This document shows positions 24,965 to 33,638 of a DNA stretch of 40,750 nt, piece after piece. Location of the stretch: positions 1 to 40,750 of the forward strand of contig QNXU01000269.1 in the NCBI GenBank assembly GCA_003973485.1, written 5' to 3'. The stretch is from Bacteroidota bacterium. GTDB taxonomy: Bacteria > Bacteroidota > Bacteroidia > Cytophagales > Cyclobacteriaceae. How positions within the stretch are numbered: the stretch's first letter is position 1; every line of letters starts with the position of its first letter. Both the position numbers and the translations under genes were made by a program. The notes below the pieces were generated by a model. That model was not told where the DNA came from. It made no database searches and saw only the letters and a list, made by a program, of their open reading frames with translations.

Positions 24965-25899
24965 TAGGATAATTTTATTTCATTTGATAATATGGCATCC
25001 AATAAACCTTCTTTTAAAGCATAAGTGGATACTTTAATGTCAATAAATTCATTGTTCTCAATTAGGAATTGAATCAAACAAACGGCTACCACTATCATAT
25101 CCACTCGCATTTCAATCATGCCGGGTATAGCCATTCTTTCTTCTCTGGTTTTGTGAATGATTTCATTGAAAATACGGTCGAAATCTTCCAAAGAAAGTGA
25201 GAAAGCAACATCTTCAGGTTTTTCAATTCCTTTCTCCTTATAGTCAATATCTATCAAAGTATCGAAAGTACCTGAGGAGCCAATCAAATGGTGTGGTTGG
25301 TAGATATCCATTTTCACCTTAAGTTCTTCCAATTCCTTTCTTAAATAATCATCAAGCTTTTCAATGTCTTTTGGTAAAATAGGATCGTGTTTATGGAACT
25401 TATCGAGAAGTCTTTGAGCACCAATCTCAAAACTTTGCATCCAGAAAACTTCAATATTATTACAAATAATAAATTCAACACTTCCACCCCCAATGTCCAT
25501 AATTAGGGCAGGTTCAGGACCTATTTCTAAGGCTTTTTTAACTCCCTGATGAATGAATTTTGCTTCATCCATACCAGATATCAATTGGATTGAAATACCA
25601 GTAGCATCATAGATATTCTTCATAACTTCCGTTCCGTTCGATGCATTTCGCATTGCTGATGTTGCACTGGCAAATATTTGCTCAACTTGCTCTTCCTTAA
25701 TTTTATCTTTGAAATAGAGCATAGTTTTGATTGCACGTTCTTCAGCAGATTTGCTGATTTTACCCTCACTAATTCCTCCTTCACCAAGCTTAACCGCTAT
25801 TTTTTCCTTGTGAATAATTTTCTCTTCCCCATCCTTAACTTCTACAATGAGTAAGTGAAAAGTATTGGTGCCTAAATCTATAATGGCTATTTTATCCAT
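24964..25899 (-). CDS. Ppx/GppA exopolyphosphatase/phosphatase family protein
   Basis: MDKIAIIDLGTNTFHLLIVEV...ALIMDIGGGSVEFIICN...LIGSSGTFDTL; tracked start at 25923 adds 8 aa. Confidence 0.9.
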   Translation of the reverse strand: MDKIAIIDLGTNTFHLLIVEVKDGEEKIIHKEKIAVKLGEGGISEGKISKSAEERAIKTMLYFKDKIKEEQVEQIFASATSAMRNASNGTEVMKNIYDATGISIQLISGMDEAKFIHQGVKKALEIGPEPALIMDIGGGSVEFIICNNIEVFWMQSFEIGAQRLLDKFHKHDPILPKDIEKLDDYLRKELEELKVKMDIYQPHHLIGSSGTFDTLIDIDYKEKGIEKPEDVAFSLSLEDFDRIFNEIIHKTREERMAIPGMIEMRVDMIVVAVCLIQFLIENNEFIDIKVSTYALKEGLLDAILSNEIKLS

Positions 25900-26078
25900 A
25901 GTTTTGTACCTGCCTAAAAACAATGCGCAATATAGTATTTAGTAGGCAATTGGCAATTGCATTATTTGTTTCACTTATTAAATCTTTCAGTTTGCGATCA
26001 AAGCCTCCATTAGCTTTAATATTATTTATAACTTTGCTGAGGATTTTTAAATCGCTTTTAGCGATGATCACTAGGTGT

Positions 26079-28646
26079 ATGCGTCAACTTTTAAATTTAC
26101 TATTTACAATCTCGTTTTTCACCATGCTTTCGAGCTGTGCATTCCATGTGCTTACGGCTGATAAGTTTTTGCAGAAAAATGAAATGGCTAAGGCTAAAAG
26201 GCGTATTGATAAGGCGGTGGAAAAAGAGGCGGAAAATCCTGCAGCTCAATTTATGCTGGCGAAATATTACAGCCATCCTGTTTGGTCTTTTGATGCCGTA
26301 GATTCTGCCCACCTTTACAATCAATTGGTAAGCGATACCTACCCAAAATTGAATGTTGAAATCACTGAGAAATTAGCTAAAAAGGGTTTAGATAGCATGG
26401 CTATAGTTGAGCAAGCTTTAATTATTGATAGCTTGGCTTATGAAAAAGCTGCTTCCATTCACACAGAAGAATCATTCAATCATTATCTCAGTAATTATCA
26501 ATATTTAACTTTTCAGGAAAAGGCAATAGAATTAAGAAATAAGGTAGCTTATGAAAGCGCTATTGCACAAAATACCACACAAGCAGTAAGCGAGTTTTTT
26601 AAAAAATATCCCGATGCACCTCAAGCCCAGAAAGCTCGGAATGTATTTGAAACCCTTTATTATGAAAAGAAAACGCAGGATAAAGAACTCATTAATTATC
26701 AAGAATATTTAGAAGAGCGCCCTCAAACTGAATTTTCAGAAGAAGCCGCAAACATAATTTTAAATATGATAAGTGCTGGAGCCGATTCTTCTGATTATAG
26801 GCAATTTATTAATCAATATGATGAATTTAGTGCTTCAGAAATAGCGCAATCAATTCTTGATGGCTTGAATTATGAAGATAAGGTGCCGGATTTACTGACT
26901 CACAAGAAAGATAGTCTTTATTATTTCTATAATTTAGAGGAAGAAAAATTACTTGATTATCAATTTGAAAAGGTAATGCCTGATTCTTGCTTTTTTATCA
27001 AAAAGCCTTTCATTTTAAGTGAGCACAGAAACACTATTTATGCATATTTAAAATCCGGAGAGAGGGTAGGTGAGTTTAAAATCAATTCTATTGATAATTT
27101 GCCGTCTGGTTTTTTTAAAATTAATGATTTCGGTCGAGAAAGACATTTGATCCATTTTAGCTTAAATAAGCAATTGAATTTAAAAGCTTTAGACTTTCTA
27201 TTCTTGGATAATTTTCACTTGGCGAAGAGAGAGCTGAAGGGATGGCAATTGATTTCTGTTTTAAATGAACCTATCTTAAAGCAGCCCGTGGACAGCATTT
27301 GGAAAGAGCATGATGTTTTCTTTTTCAAAAAAGGAGAGGATATGGCGGTGGCTTCTGCTGCTAATTTCAAAAAAACGGGCAAAGATGATTTGAAATCTTT
27401 GAGCTTTCTTTATGATGATTATGAATGGATAGATGAGCAATATCTAAGATTGTATTCTAATGATTATGAAACTATTTTAGATAGCAAATCAAAGGTTATT
27501 TTTCCTTTGGAGAAAGCTGAATTTGATTTCTTTGATGAGTTTTGGGTTAAAGAAAAGGAAGGAGAAATAAAGTTTTTGGATAGAAATAGAAATCCTATTT
27601 TTGAAGAAAATATTGATGATTTTCAATATAAATCTGGCGTTATTGCACTTCAAAAAGATAGCCTGTGGTCTGTTTTTACCAATGGACTGAAAGGCTTTCC
27701 AAAATTTCAATATGATTCTGTTAGAATCTTTAATGCTTGGGTGACTTTTGCAGTTCAAGATTCTACCGAATATTTGCTTTTTCAATCAGGTGAAAAAATC
27801 CAATTGGAGGAAGAGGAGTCTTTCAGGATTTTGAAGAATTATAATGTTGCTTTTTCCGATGTGTCGGATCAAATCAGATTTATTGAGATTTCTAATAAGC
27901 AAGGATATTTCAAATTGTATAATGGTATTGGTAGAAAAATTAAAGAGGGTGAAAATCTTGATATTAATATCTTAACTCCACAATTAATTCAAATTCATCA
28001 GAATAGAAAGAAGCAATTGATTGATTCTGCAGGTATTGAAATAGAGATTGAAAATGCAGATGCTTTTGGAGCTTATCAGAATGGATTAATCCCTGTTTTA
28101 CAGAGTCAAAAATTTGGTGCTTTGATAGTGGACAGCCTGGAGCTCATTCCTGCACATTCACAAAGTAAATTGGAAGTATTCTTGAAAGACTCGCTCTATA
28201 TTTTCAAGGAAGATAATTTATTGGGAATAAGTGATGCCTCGGCAGAAATATTATTAGAAGCAGATTTTGAAAGCATAGAATTTTTTAATGATTCCACCGC
28301 CATAGTAGAGGAGGAGGGAGAAATTGGTATTTTAAATATTTACCAAAATGAATACTTACATGAAGAGCTAGACACTTGGGAAAGAGTGCCCTTTAAGGAT
28401 GAGCAATTTTTTATCGTCCGAAAAGGAGCAGGATACGGAGTTTTGAATCAACTTGGAGAGGAAATCATTCCGTTTATTTTCAACGAGCTTCAAGCTTATG
28501 AAAGTAAAGATAAATTATACTGGCTAGCAGAGCGCAGGCTTTCTGAAATCAATTATATCGTAATTGCCTATTTTGATAAGAATGGTAAAGTACTATTCAA
28601 AGAAGGGCTGAACTTTGATGATTATTTAGAGACTGCTTGTGATTAA
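26079..28646 (+). CDS. Large lipoprotein with WG-like repeats
   Basis: Internal ATG gives lipobox MRQLLNLLFTISFFTMLSSC; C-terminal repeats such as GYGVLNQLGEEIIPFIFNELQAY; tracked start 25923 would overlap the divergent ppx promoter. Confidence 0.7.
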   Translation: MRQLLNLLFTISFFTMLSSCAFHVLTADKFLQKNEMAKAKRRIDKAVEKEAENPAAQFMLAKYYSHPVWSFDAVDSAHLYNQLVSDTYPKLNVEITEKLAKKGLDSMAIVEQALIIDSLAYEKAASIHTEESFNHYLSNYQYLTFQEKAIELRNKVAYESAIAQNTTQAVSEFFKKYPDAPQAQKARNVFETLYYEKKTQDKELINYQEYLEERPQTEFSEEAANIILNMISAGADSSDYRQFINQYDEFSASEIAQSILDGLNYEDKVPDLLTHKKDSLYYFYNLEEEKLLDYQFEKVMPDSCFFIKKPFILSEHRNTIYAYLKSGERVGEFKINSIDNLPSGFFKINDFGRERHLIHFSLNKQLNLKALDFLFLDNFHLAKRELKGWQLISVLNEPILKQPVDSIWKEHDVFFFKKGEDMAVASAANFKKTGKDDLKSLSFLYDDYEWIDEQYLRLYSNDYETILDSKSKVIFPLEKAEFDFFDEFWVKEKEGEIKFLDRNRNPIFEENIDDFQYKSGVIALQKDSLWSVFTNGLKGFPKFQYDSVRIFNAWVTFAVQDSTEYLLFQSGEKIQLEEEESFRILKNYNVAFSDVSDQIRFIEISNKQGYFKLYNGIGRKIKEGENLDINILTPQLIQIHQNRKKQLIDSAGIEIEIENADAFGAYQNGLIPVLQSQKFGALIVDSLELIPAHSQSKLEVFLKDSLYIFKEDNLLGISDASAEILLEADFESIEFFNDSTAIVEEEGEIGILNIYQNEYLHEELDTWERVPFKDEQFFIVRKGAGYGVLNQLGEEIIPFIFNELQAYESKDKLYWLAERRLSEINYIVIAYFDKNGKVLFKEGLNFDDYLETACD

Positions 28647-28887
28647 CTGGCCCCTGTCCCCCCCCAATGGAGGAACGCATGGAATGGCTATTGTTTTTTA
28701 ATTTGTCAGAGTAGCGGCTTCATCTATCGGTCAGACGGTGGAAAACCGTCAGACCATGGGTAGCTTTTTTTAAATCTGTGAGACTTCTTCATTTCCCCAG
28801 AAGGGGGGTAAGGAGGCTTTTAATCTGAAATTCCTATCATAACTCGGTTCAAATTTTTAATTTGCAGAAAATTATAATTTAGTTTCA

Positions 28888-30531
28888 ATGAAAAGGTATT
28901 TAAGCGGAGCTTTAGCTCTATTAATTCTATATTCTTGCCAACCAGCCCAAAAGCAAGAGCAAAAAGTAAAAAAGCCTAAATTAGTAGTGGGTATCGTAAT
29001 TGATCAATTGCGTCACGATTATTTCGAGCGATATGCGGATAATTTCGGGGAAGATGGTTTTAAGAGATTAATTTCTGAAGGATTTTATAATCATAACACC
29101 CACTATAACTATATCCCAACATTTACAGGGCCAGGGCATGCCTCCGTTTATACTGGTACTACACCAGCAACACACGGTATAATTGCGAATAATTGGTATG
29201 ACAAAAACATCAAAACATCAGTTTATTGTGCTGAGGATACTTCAGTTTATACCATCGGTTCTACTTCTGAGGCTGGATTAATGTCACCACACAGAATGTT
29301 AAGCTCTACCATTACAGATGAATTGGGCTTGGCGACCAATTTCAAATCAAAAGTTATTGGGATTTCCATAAAGGATAGAGGTTCTATTTTACCAGCAGGA
29401 CATAAGCCAACGGGTTCTTTTTGGTATGATAAAAGTAATGGGCATTTTGTAAGCAGTAGCTATTACGGAAATGAAGAATTACCAAGCTGGCTACAAGAAT
29501 TCAATAATCGAAATTTGGCAGATGACTATTTGAATCAAACTTGGGAGCTTTCCATGCCATTGGAAAAATACACTCAATCCACTGCTGATGATATGCCTTA
29601 CGAAATGACCGTTAGAGGAAAAGAAAATCCCGTTTTTCCTTATGACTTAAAAGCGCTAAGAGCAGAAAACGGAAACTTCGGCTTGTTGCCAAATACTGCT
29701 TTTGGTAATACCATTTTAGCTGATTTAGCCATTGCCACTATGGAAGGAGAAGAAATGGGGCAAGATGATATCACTGATTTTTTAGCTTTAAGTTTTTCTT
29801 CCACTGATTATATTGGCCATGGATTTGGTCCGCGCTCAGTGGAGGTTCAAGATACTTATATTAAGTTGGATAAAGAGATTGGCCGATTATTTAAGCATTT
29901 AGATGAAAAAGTGGGTAAAGGAAATTACCTGATTTTTGTGACATCTGATCACGGATGTGCGGAAGTGCCTGAATATTTGCAAGCTAATAAAATTCCGGCT
30001 GACCATTATGATGGAAAAGCTTATGTGAAAAATATGAGCAATGCCTTAAATCAGAAATTTGGTGCAGGGGAATGGATAGAAGATTTTTCAAATGAGCAGT
30101 TTTTCTTGAATCATGAGTTGATAGCAGAGAAGAATATTGACTTGGATGCGATCAGGAAATTTATGGTTAATGAAGTCTTGAAATTAGAGGGAGTAGCAGA
30201 AGCTTATTCAGCTAGCGATATGCAAAGCGCTGAATTTACAAATCATAAAGCAGCAGCCTTGCAAATGGGGTATAATTTTAAACGCTCTGGGGATGTTTTA
30301 TTAATATTAGAACCCGGCTGGTTTTATCAAACTCGTTCTGCCACTACTCACGGAACTGGCTATGCCTACGATACCCATGTGCCTTTGATTTGGTACGGCT
30401 CAGGTATCAAAAGCGGAAGATCTTACAAAAGACAAAACATAGACGATATAGCCGTAACTTTGGCTCATATTTTAGGAACTAGCTTACCAAATAGCGCAAC
30501 AGGTGAACCTATTGAGGAGGTTTTGGAATAG
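28888..30531 (+). CDS. PafA-type alkaline phosphatase family lipoprotein
   Basis: Lipobox LILYSC; VGIVIDQLRHDYFERY, PTFTGPGHASVYTGTTPATHGI, SIKDRGSILPAGH, VTSDHGCAEVP. Confidence 0.92.
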   Translation: MKRYLSGALALLILYSCQPAQKQEQKVKKPKLVVGIVIDQLRHDYFERYADNFGEDGFKRLISEGFYNHNTHYNYIPTFTGPGHASVYTGTTPATHGIIANNWYDKNIKTSVYCAEDTSVYTIGSTSEAGLMSPHRMLSSTITDELGLATNFKSKVIGISIKDRGSILPAGHKPTGSFWYDKSNGHFVSSSYYGNEELPSWLQEFNNRNLADDYLNQTWELSMPLEKYTQSTADDMPYEMTVRGKENPVFPYDLKALRAENGNFGLLPNTAFGNTILADLAIATMEGEEMGQDDITDFLALSFSSTDYIGHGFGPRSVEVQDTYIKLDKEIGRLFKHLDEKVGKGNYLIFVTSDHGCAEVPEYLQANKIPADHYDGKAYVKNMSNALNQKFGAGEWIEDFSNEQFFLNHELIAEKNIDLDAIRKFMVNEVLKLEGVAEAYSASDMQSAEFTNHKAAALQMGYNFKRSGDVLLILEPGWFYQTRSATTHGTGYAYDTHVPLIWYGSGIKSGRSYKRQNIDDIAVTLAHILGTSLPNSATGEPIEEVLE

Positions 30532-30569
30532 TGTTATCCGTTGAGTTAAACGTTTAATTCTACGGTTAC

Positions 30570-30613
30570 AGCCTTTCAAGTTGATTTTAAACCAATTTGA
30601 AAGGCTTTTTTAT
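30570..30613 (+). terminator. Rho-independent terminator after the phosphatase gene
   Basis: AGCCTTTCAA-gttgattttaaaccaat-TTGAAAGGCT + TTTTT. Confidence 0.8.
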
Positions 30614-30760
30614 TAACTATTAATTCAGTAGATTGCAAAGGATATAATAGATATGTAGTCACTAAGGGGTAACTATATTTAAATATAATCACCCCATGAT
30701 TAAAATATTCAATTGTTATGCACCACATAGCATTGATTAAGGATTATTCAAAATTTCATG

Positions 30761-30768
30761 TATCTTTG
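30761..30768 (+). promoter_or_regulatory. -7 element (TATCTTTG) immediately upstream of the mntA-like ATG
   Basis: TAnnTTTG ending 4 nt before ATG at 30773. Confidence 0.5.
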
Positions 30769-30772
30769 AATT

Positions 30773-31081
30773 ATGGTTGAATTGGTTCAAAATAAACTTG
30801 ATGAGATTGTAGACGCATGTAAAAAACATCATGTGATTGCTATTGCTTTGTTTGGATCAGCTGCAAAAAATGCTATAAATGAAGACAGCGACATCGATTT
30901 TCTCGTTGAATTTTCTGATGAAATTGACGTTTTGGACTATGCTGATAACTATTTCTCTTTATTACATCACCTTCAAGAAATTTTAGATAGGAAAGTCGAT
31001 CTCGTATCTACCAAATCACTGAAGAACCCAATTCTCAAACAAGAGGTATACCAGTCAAAAGTAGATTTGTATGCAGCCTAA
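30773..31081 (+). CDS. MntA-like minimal nucleotidyltransferase antitoxin
   Basis: GSAAKNAINEDSDID = GSx10DxD nucleotidyltransferase motif; 102 aa, followed by HepT. Confidence 0.92.
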   Translation: MVELVQNKLDEIVDACKKHHVIAIALFGSAAKNAINEDSDIDFLVEFSDEIDVLDYADNYFSLLHHLQEILDRKVDLVSTKSLKNPILKQEVYQSKVDLYAA

Positions 31082-31409
31082 ACTACTCAAATACATTTTA
31101 GACATTGAGAGTGTTATCGAGGAGATCGAATCTATTAAGCAGAAAACTCAAAATGACTTCAACAATTTTTCTAATGACATTATTTTGCAACGGGCTATAG
31201 AGAGGGATTTAGAAATTATTGGCGAAGCCATTAGGAAAATCATTGGCATTAACCCAGACGTTCAAATTACAGCCTCTAAAAACATCATTGGATTGAGAAA
31301 CATTATTTCACACGCTTACGATTCGGTTGAACCAGAGATGTTATGGGGAATAATTCAAAGGAATGTTCCTGTTTTAGCTGACGAAATCCGAGCATTAAAA
31401 GGTGCATAA
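31071..31409 (+). CDS. HepT-like ribonuclease toxin (DUF86)
   Basis: RNIISHAY = Rx4HxY HEPN-RNase motif; 11-bp overlap with the MntA-like gene. Confidence 0.92.
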   Translation: MQPKLLKYILDIESVIEEIESIKQKTQNDFNNFSNDIILQRAIERDLEIIGEAIRKIIGINPDVQITASKNIIGLRNIISHAYDSVEPEMLWGIIQRNVPVLADEIRALKGA

Positions 31410-31414
31410 CATTT

Positions 31415-31609
31415 GCTAAAAATGCATTTGCTTACTGCTTCTAGCAAAGTGAAGAGGTAAATTCCCACAAAGCCAAACAGATGATTTCATTTAGATTTAG
31501 GGCAAGCATTCAGGAAGGTCTTTTTCTTTTCTCTTACAATAATTGGGGATATGGTTTGGCTTCGCTACTTTAGTATTTCATCAGCGAAGTGTAGCAAACG
31601 CATTTTAGC
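31415..31609. repeat. Structured inverted-repeat element between the two TA modules
   Basis: GCTAAAAATGCATTTGC (31415-31431) vs GCAAACGCATTTTAGC (31594-31609), inverted; internal CTTCGCT...AGCGAAG. Confidence 0.55.
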
Positions 31610-31757
31610 TTGGCGTTGCCAACTATAATCTGCAATTTGAAATACCCCCCCCCATTAAGTTATATTCTTACTACTCTGTATTTCGTGAACATACGAAGCT
31701 AAATGTATTCAATTCAGCTTTCAAAAAATGTACTGCTTCTCAAAATCCTTTAATAAA

Positions 31758-31791
31758 AGTTCTCTTTTTAAGAACTAAATTTATATTTTTG
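31758..31791 (+). promoter_or_regulatory. higBA promoter with candidate operator dyad
   Basis: AGTTCT-N7-AGAACT (31758-31776) directly upstream of -7 TATTTTTG (31784-31791). Confidence 0.5.
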
Positions 31792-31812
31792 CTGTAATTA
31801 TGAAGCTTTTAA

Positions 31813-32109
31813 ATGGATAGAATATTTGCTAAAAGAACCTTAAGAGAATTTTGGGAAAAACATGCTGACGCTGAACAATATCTCAAAACATGGTATGATA
31901 CAGCTATGAACAGTAAGTGGAAAACCCCGAATGACGTGAAAAACACTTATGCAAATGCTAGTATACTAAAAGAGGAACGAGTTGTATTTAACATCAAAGG
32001 AAATTCATACCGACTTGTAGTAAAGTTCAATTTTGAAAAGCAGTGGATATTTATCCGCTTTATTGGAACGCATGCCGAGTACGATAAAATTGATGCTAAC
32101 AACATTTAA
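31813..32109 (+). CDS. HigB-family type II toxin
   Basis: RTLREFWEKHADAEQYLKTWYDTAMNSKWKTPNDVKNTYANASILKEERVVFNIKGNSYRLVVKFNF...FIGTHAEYDKID. Confidence 0.92.
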   Translation: MDRIFAKRTLREFWEKHADAEQYLKTWYDTAMNSKWKTPNDVKNTYANASILKEERVVFNIKGNSYRLVVKFNFEKQWIFIRFIGTHAEYDKIDANNI

Positions 32110-32119
32110 ATAGATAATT

Positions 32120-32488
32120 ATGACACTAAAGCTTATAAAAACAGATGTCGAATATCAAGAGGCCCTCAACAGACTTGAAGAAATCTTTGATGCTAAAATT
32201 GGAACTCCAGAAAGTGATGAAGCTGATATTCTAGGACTTATTATTGATGAATACGAAAAAAAGCATTACCCGATAGATGCCCCAGACCCCATTGAAGCAA
32301 TTAAAATTAGAATGGAGGAGATGGATTTGAAACAGAAGGATTTAGTCGGTGTAATTGGTGGAAAAAGTAGGGTGTCTGAAATTCTTAATCGAAAGAAAAA
32401 GTTGACTGTTGATATGGTTCGCAGCTTGGCTTTAAGATTAAATCTATCAGCGCAAATTCTAATAAACGACTACAAGCTAATAAAATAA
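32120..32488 (+). CDS. HigA-family antitoxin (HTH/XRE)
   Basis: DPIEAIKIRMEEMDLKQKDLVGVIGGKSRVSEILNRKKKLTVDMVRSLALRLNL; directly after HigB. Confidence 0.92.
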   Translation: MTLKLIKTDVEYQEALNRLEEIFDAKIGTPESDEADILGLIIDEYEKKHYPIDAPDPIEAIKIRMEEMDLKQKDLVGVIGGKSRVSEILNRKKKLTVDMVRSLALRLNLSAQILINDYKLIK

Positions 32489-32493
32489 TAAAA

Positions 32494-32710
32494 TTGGCAA
32501 CATCTAAGCTCTAATGATGCGCGCTAAGGGCGCGGTTCTTTAGAGCTTCTGTTTAGCTCAACTTCCAAACCTGCACTGAACCTGCTACCTTTGACCGGAC
32601 GGTAAGTTAAGCTTAAAATGCTCATAATATTTAAATTTTATATCATGAGCTTAACGCTCCGGGCAGGTGAAATACTTCAGCTACCGGAGGTTGAGTTCAA
32701 CATCCTGTAA
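32494..32710. repeat. GC-richer structured non-coding element with nested inverted repeats (attC-like?)
   Basis: AAGCTCTAA..TTAGAGCTT; CTCAACTTCC..GGAGGTTGAG; ACCTGC..GCAGGT; CCGGA..TCCGG; GTTAAGCT..AGCTTAAC. Confidence 0.55.
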
Positions 32711-32722
32711 TAAATCATGGCT

Positions 32723-32842
32723 GTTCAGTGCGTACCGAAACTGTGGCTCTTTGTAGAAAGCCCGCCAATCCTAAGGATTGCTGCGGTAGTTAACGCAAAT
32801 TTTTATACTTTTAATCAGCCACGAATTTATACAGTGGCGTTA
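32723..32842. repeat. Second structured element adjoining the first
   Basis: TACCG..CGGTA; CAATCC-taa-GGATTG; TAACGC..GCGTTA; GCCAC..GTGGC. Confidence 0.5.
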
Positions 32843-32944
32843 CAGACAATCTCCCATGAATTACTCCTTACTAAAGTCAATATTTTTAATTTTCACAATA
32901 CCTGTTTTCGGTCAGCCTGACAAAATACAAAACCTTTAGAAGTA

Positions 32945-33388
32945 ATGATTTTCAAGACTATAAAATACCTAATACTTTGTGTTATCTACTTTGTACTTAT
33001 ATCCTCTTGTAAAAAAGCTGAAACAGAAGAAGAAATAAGTAAATTGATTGTAGGAACTTGGAAAACTCAAACTGGCGGAGGAGGTTTTACTAAACCAAAA
33101 TACTATCATTATATGGAATTTACTGAGGATGAAAGATACCTAGAAGTACATACTGAAGGAGAAATTGAAGATTTTAATAATGATTTAACAGTCGCCTTAG
33201 AGGTAACAGCTTTTCCTGGGATTTCATTAGAAGATAGTGTTTATTATGAAATTGACAATGGTACTATCATTTTTAGTACAGATAAATCCAATTTACCTTA
33301 TCCCAATTTTGTTCCAAATAATAAGGAAATTAATTGGTTAAAACCAAACAAACTTAATATTGAAGAGGACAAATATGAAAAACATTAG
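32945..33388 (+). CDS. Lipocalin-like lipoprotein, hypothetical
   Basis: Lipobox ILCVIYFVLISSC; LIVGTWKTQTGGGG...YYHYMEFTEDERYLEVHTEGE. Confidence 0.55.
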   Translation: MIFKTIKYLILCVIYFVLISSCKKAETEEEISKLIVGTWKTQTGGGGFTKPKYYHYMEFTEDERYLEVHTEGEIEDFNNDLTVALEVTAFPGISLEDSVYYEIDNGTIIFSTDKSNLPYPNFVPNNKEINWLKPNKLNIEEDKYEKH

Positions 33389-33500
33389 TCTTTTAACTTA
33401 TTTATTTCTAATAGTCATACAATATTCAAAGTAGAAATTCACTTTAAATAGGGCTAAAATTAAGCATCAAACGCAGTCTCAGATAAGCAACAAAGAACCA

Positions 33501-33638
33501 ATGAACCAATACCTAAAATCCATCCAAGACAACCTCTTCAATAAATGTGGATTAACACTTTCAGACTTCATAACCGAAACAGAATGTAAAAAAATGAATT
33601 GCCTTGATTTTAAAGGTTATAAATTGTATTTTCTTTAA
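33501..33638 (+). pseudogene. Truncated MepB-like N-terminal fragment
   Basis: MNQYLKSIQDNLFNKCGLTLSDFITETECKKMNCLDFKGYKLYFL*; resembles the N-terminus of MepB-family proteins, then stops. Confidence 0.5.

Noticed and set aside
25923-26078. N-terminal extension of the WG-repeat protein from the tracked start
   Set aside because: Would overlap the divergent ppx start/promoter region; the internal ATG at 26079 gives a proper lipoprotein signal.
30773-32488. Classic defence island or prophage
   Set aside because: Only two TA pairs; no integrase, restriction, phage structural or Cas genes in the window.
32717-32920. 67-aa ORF across the structured repeat
   Set aside because: Spans inverted repeats and has no protein-like family signal; better explained as non-coding.
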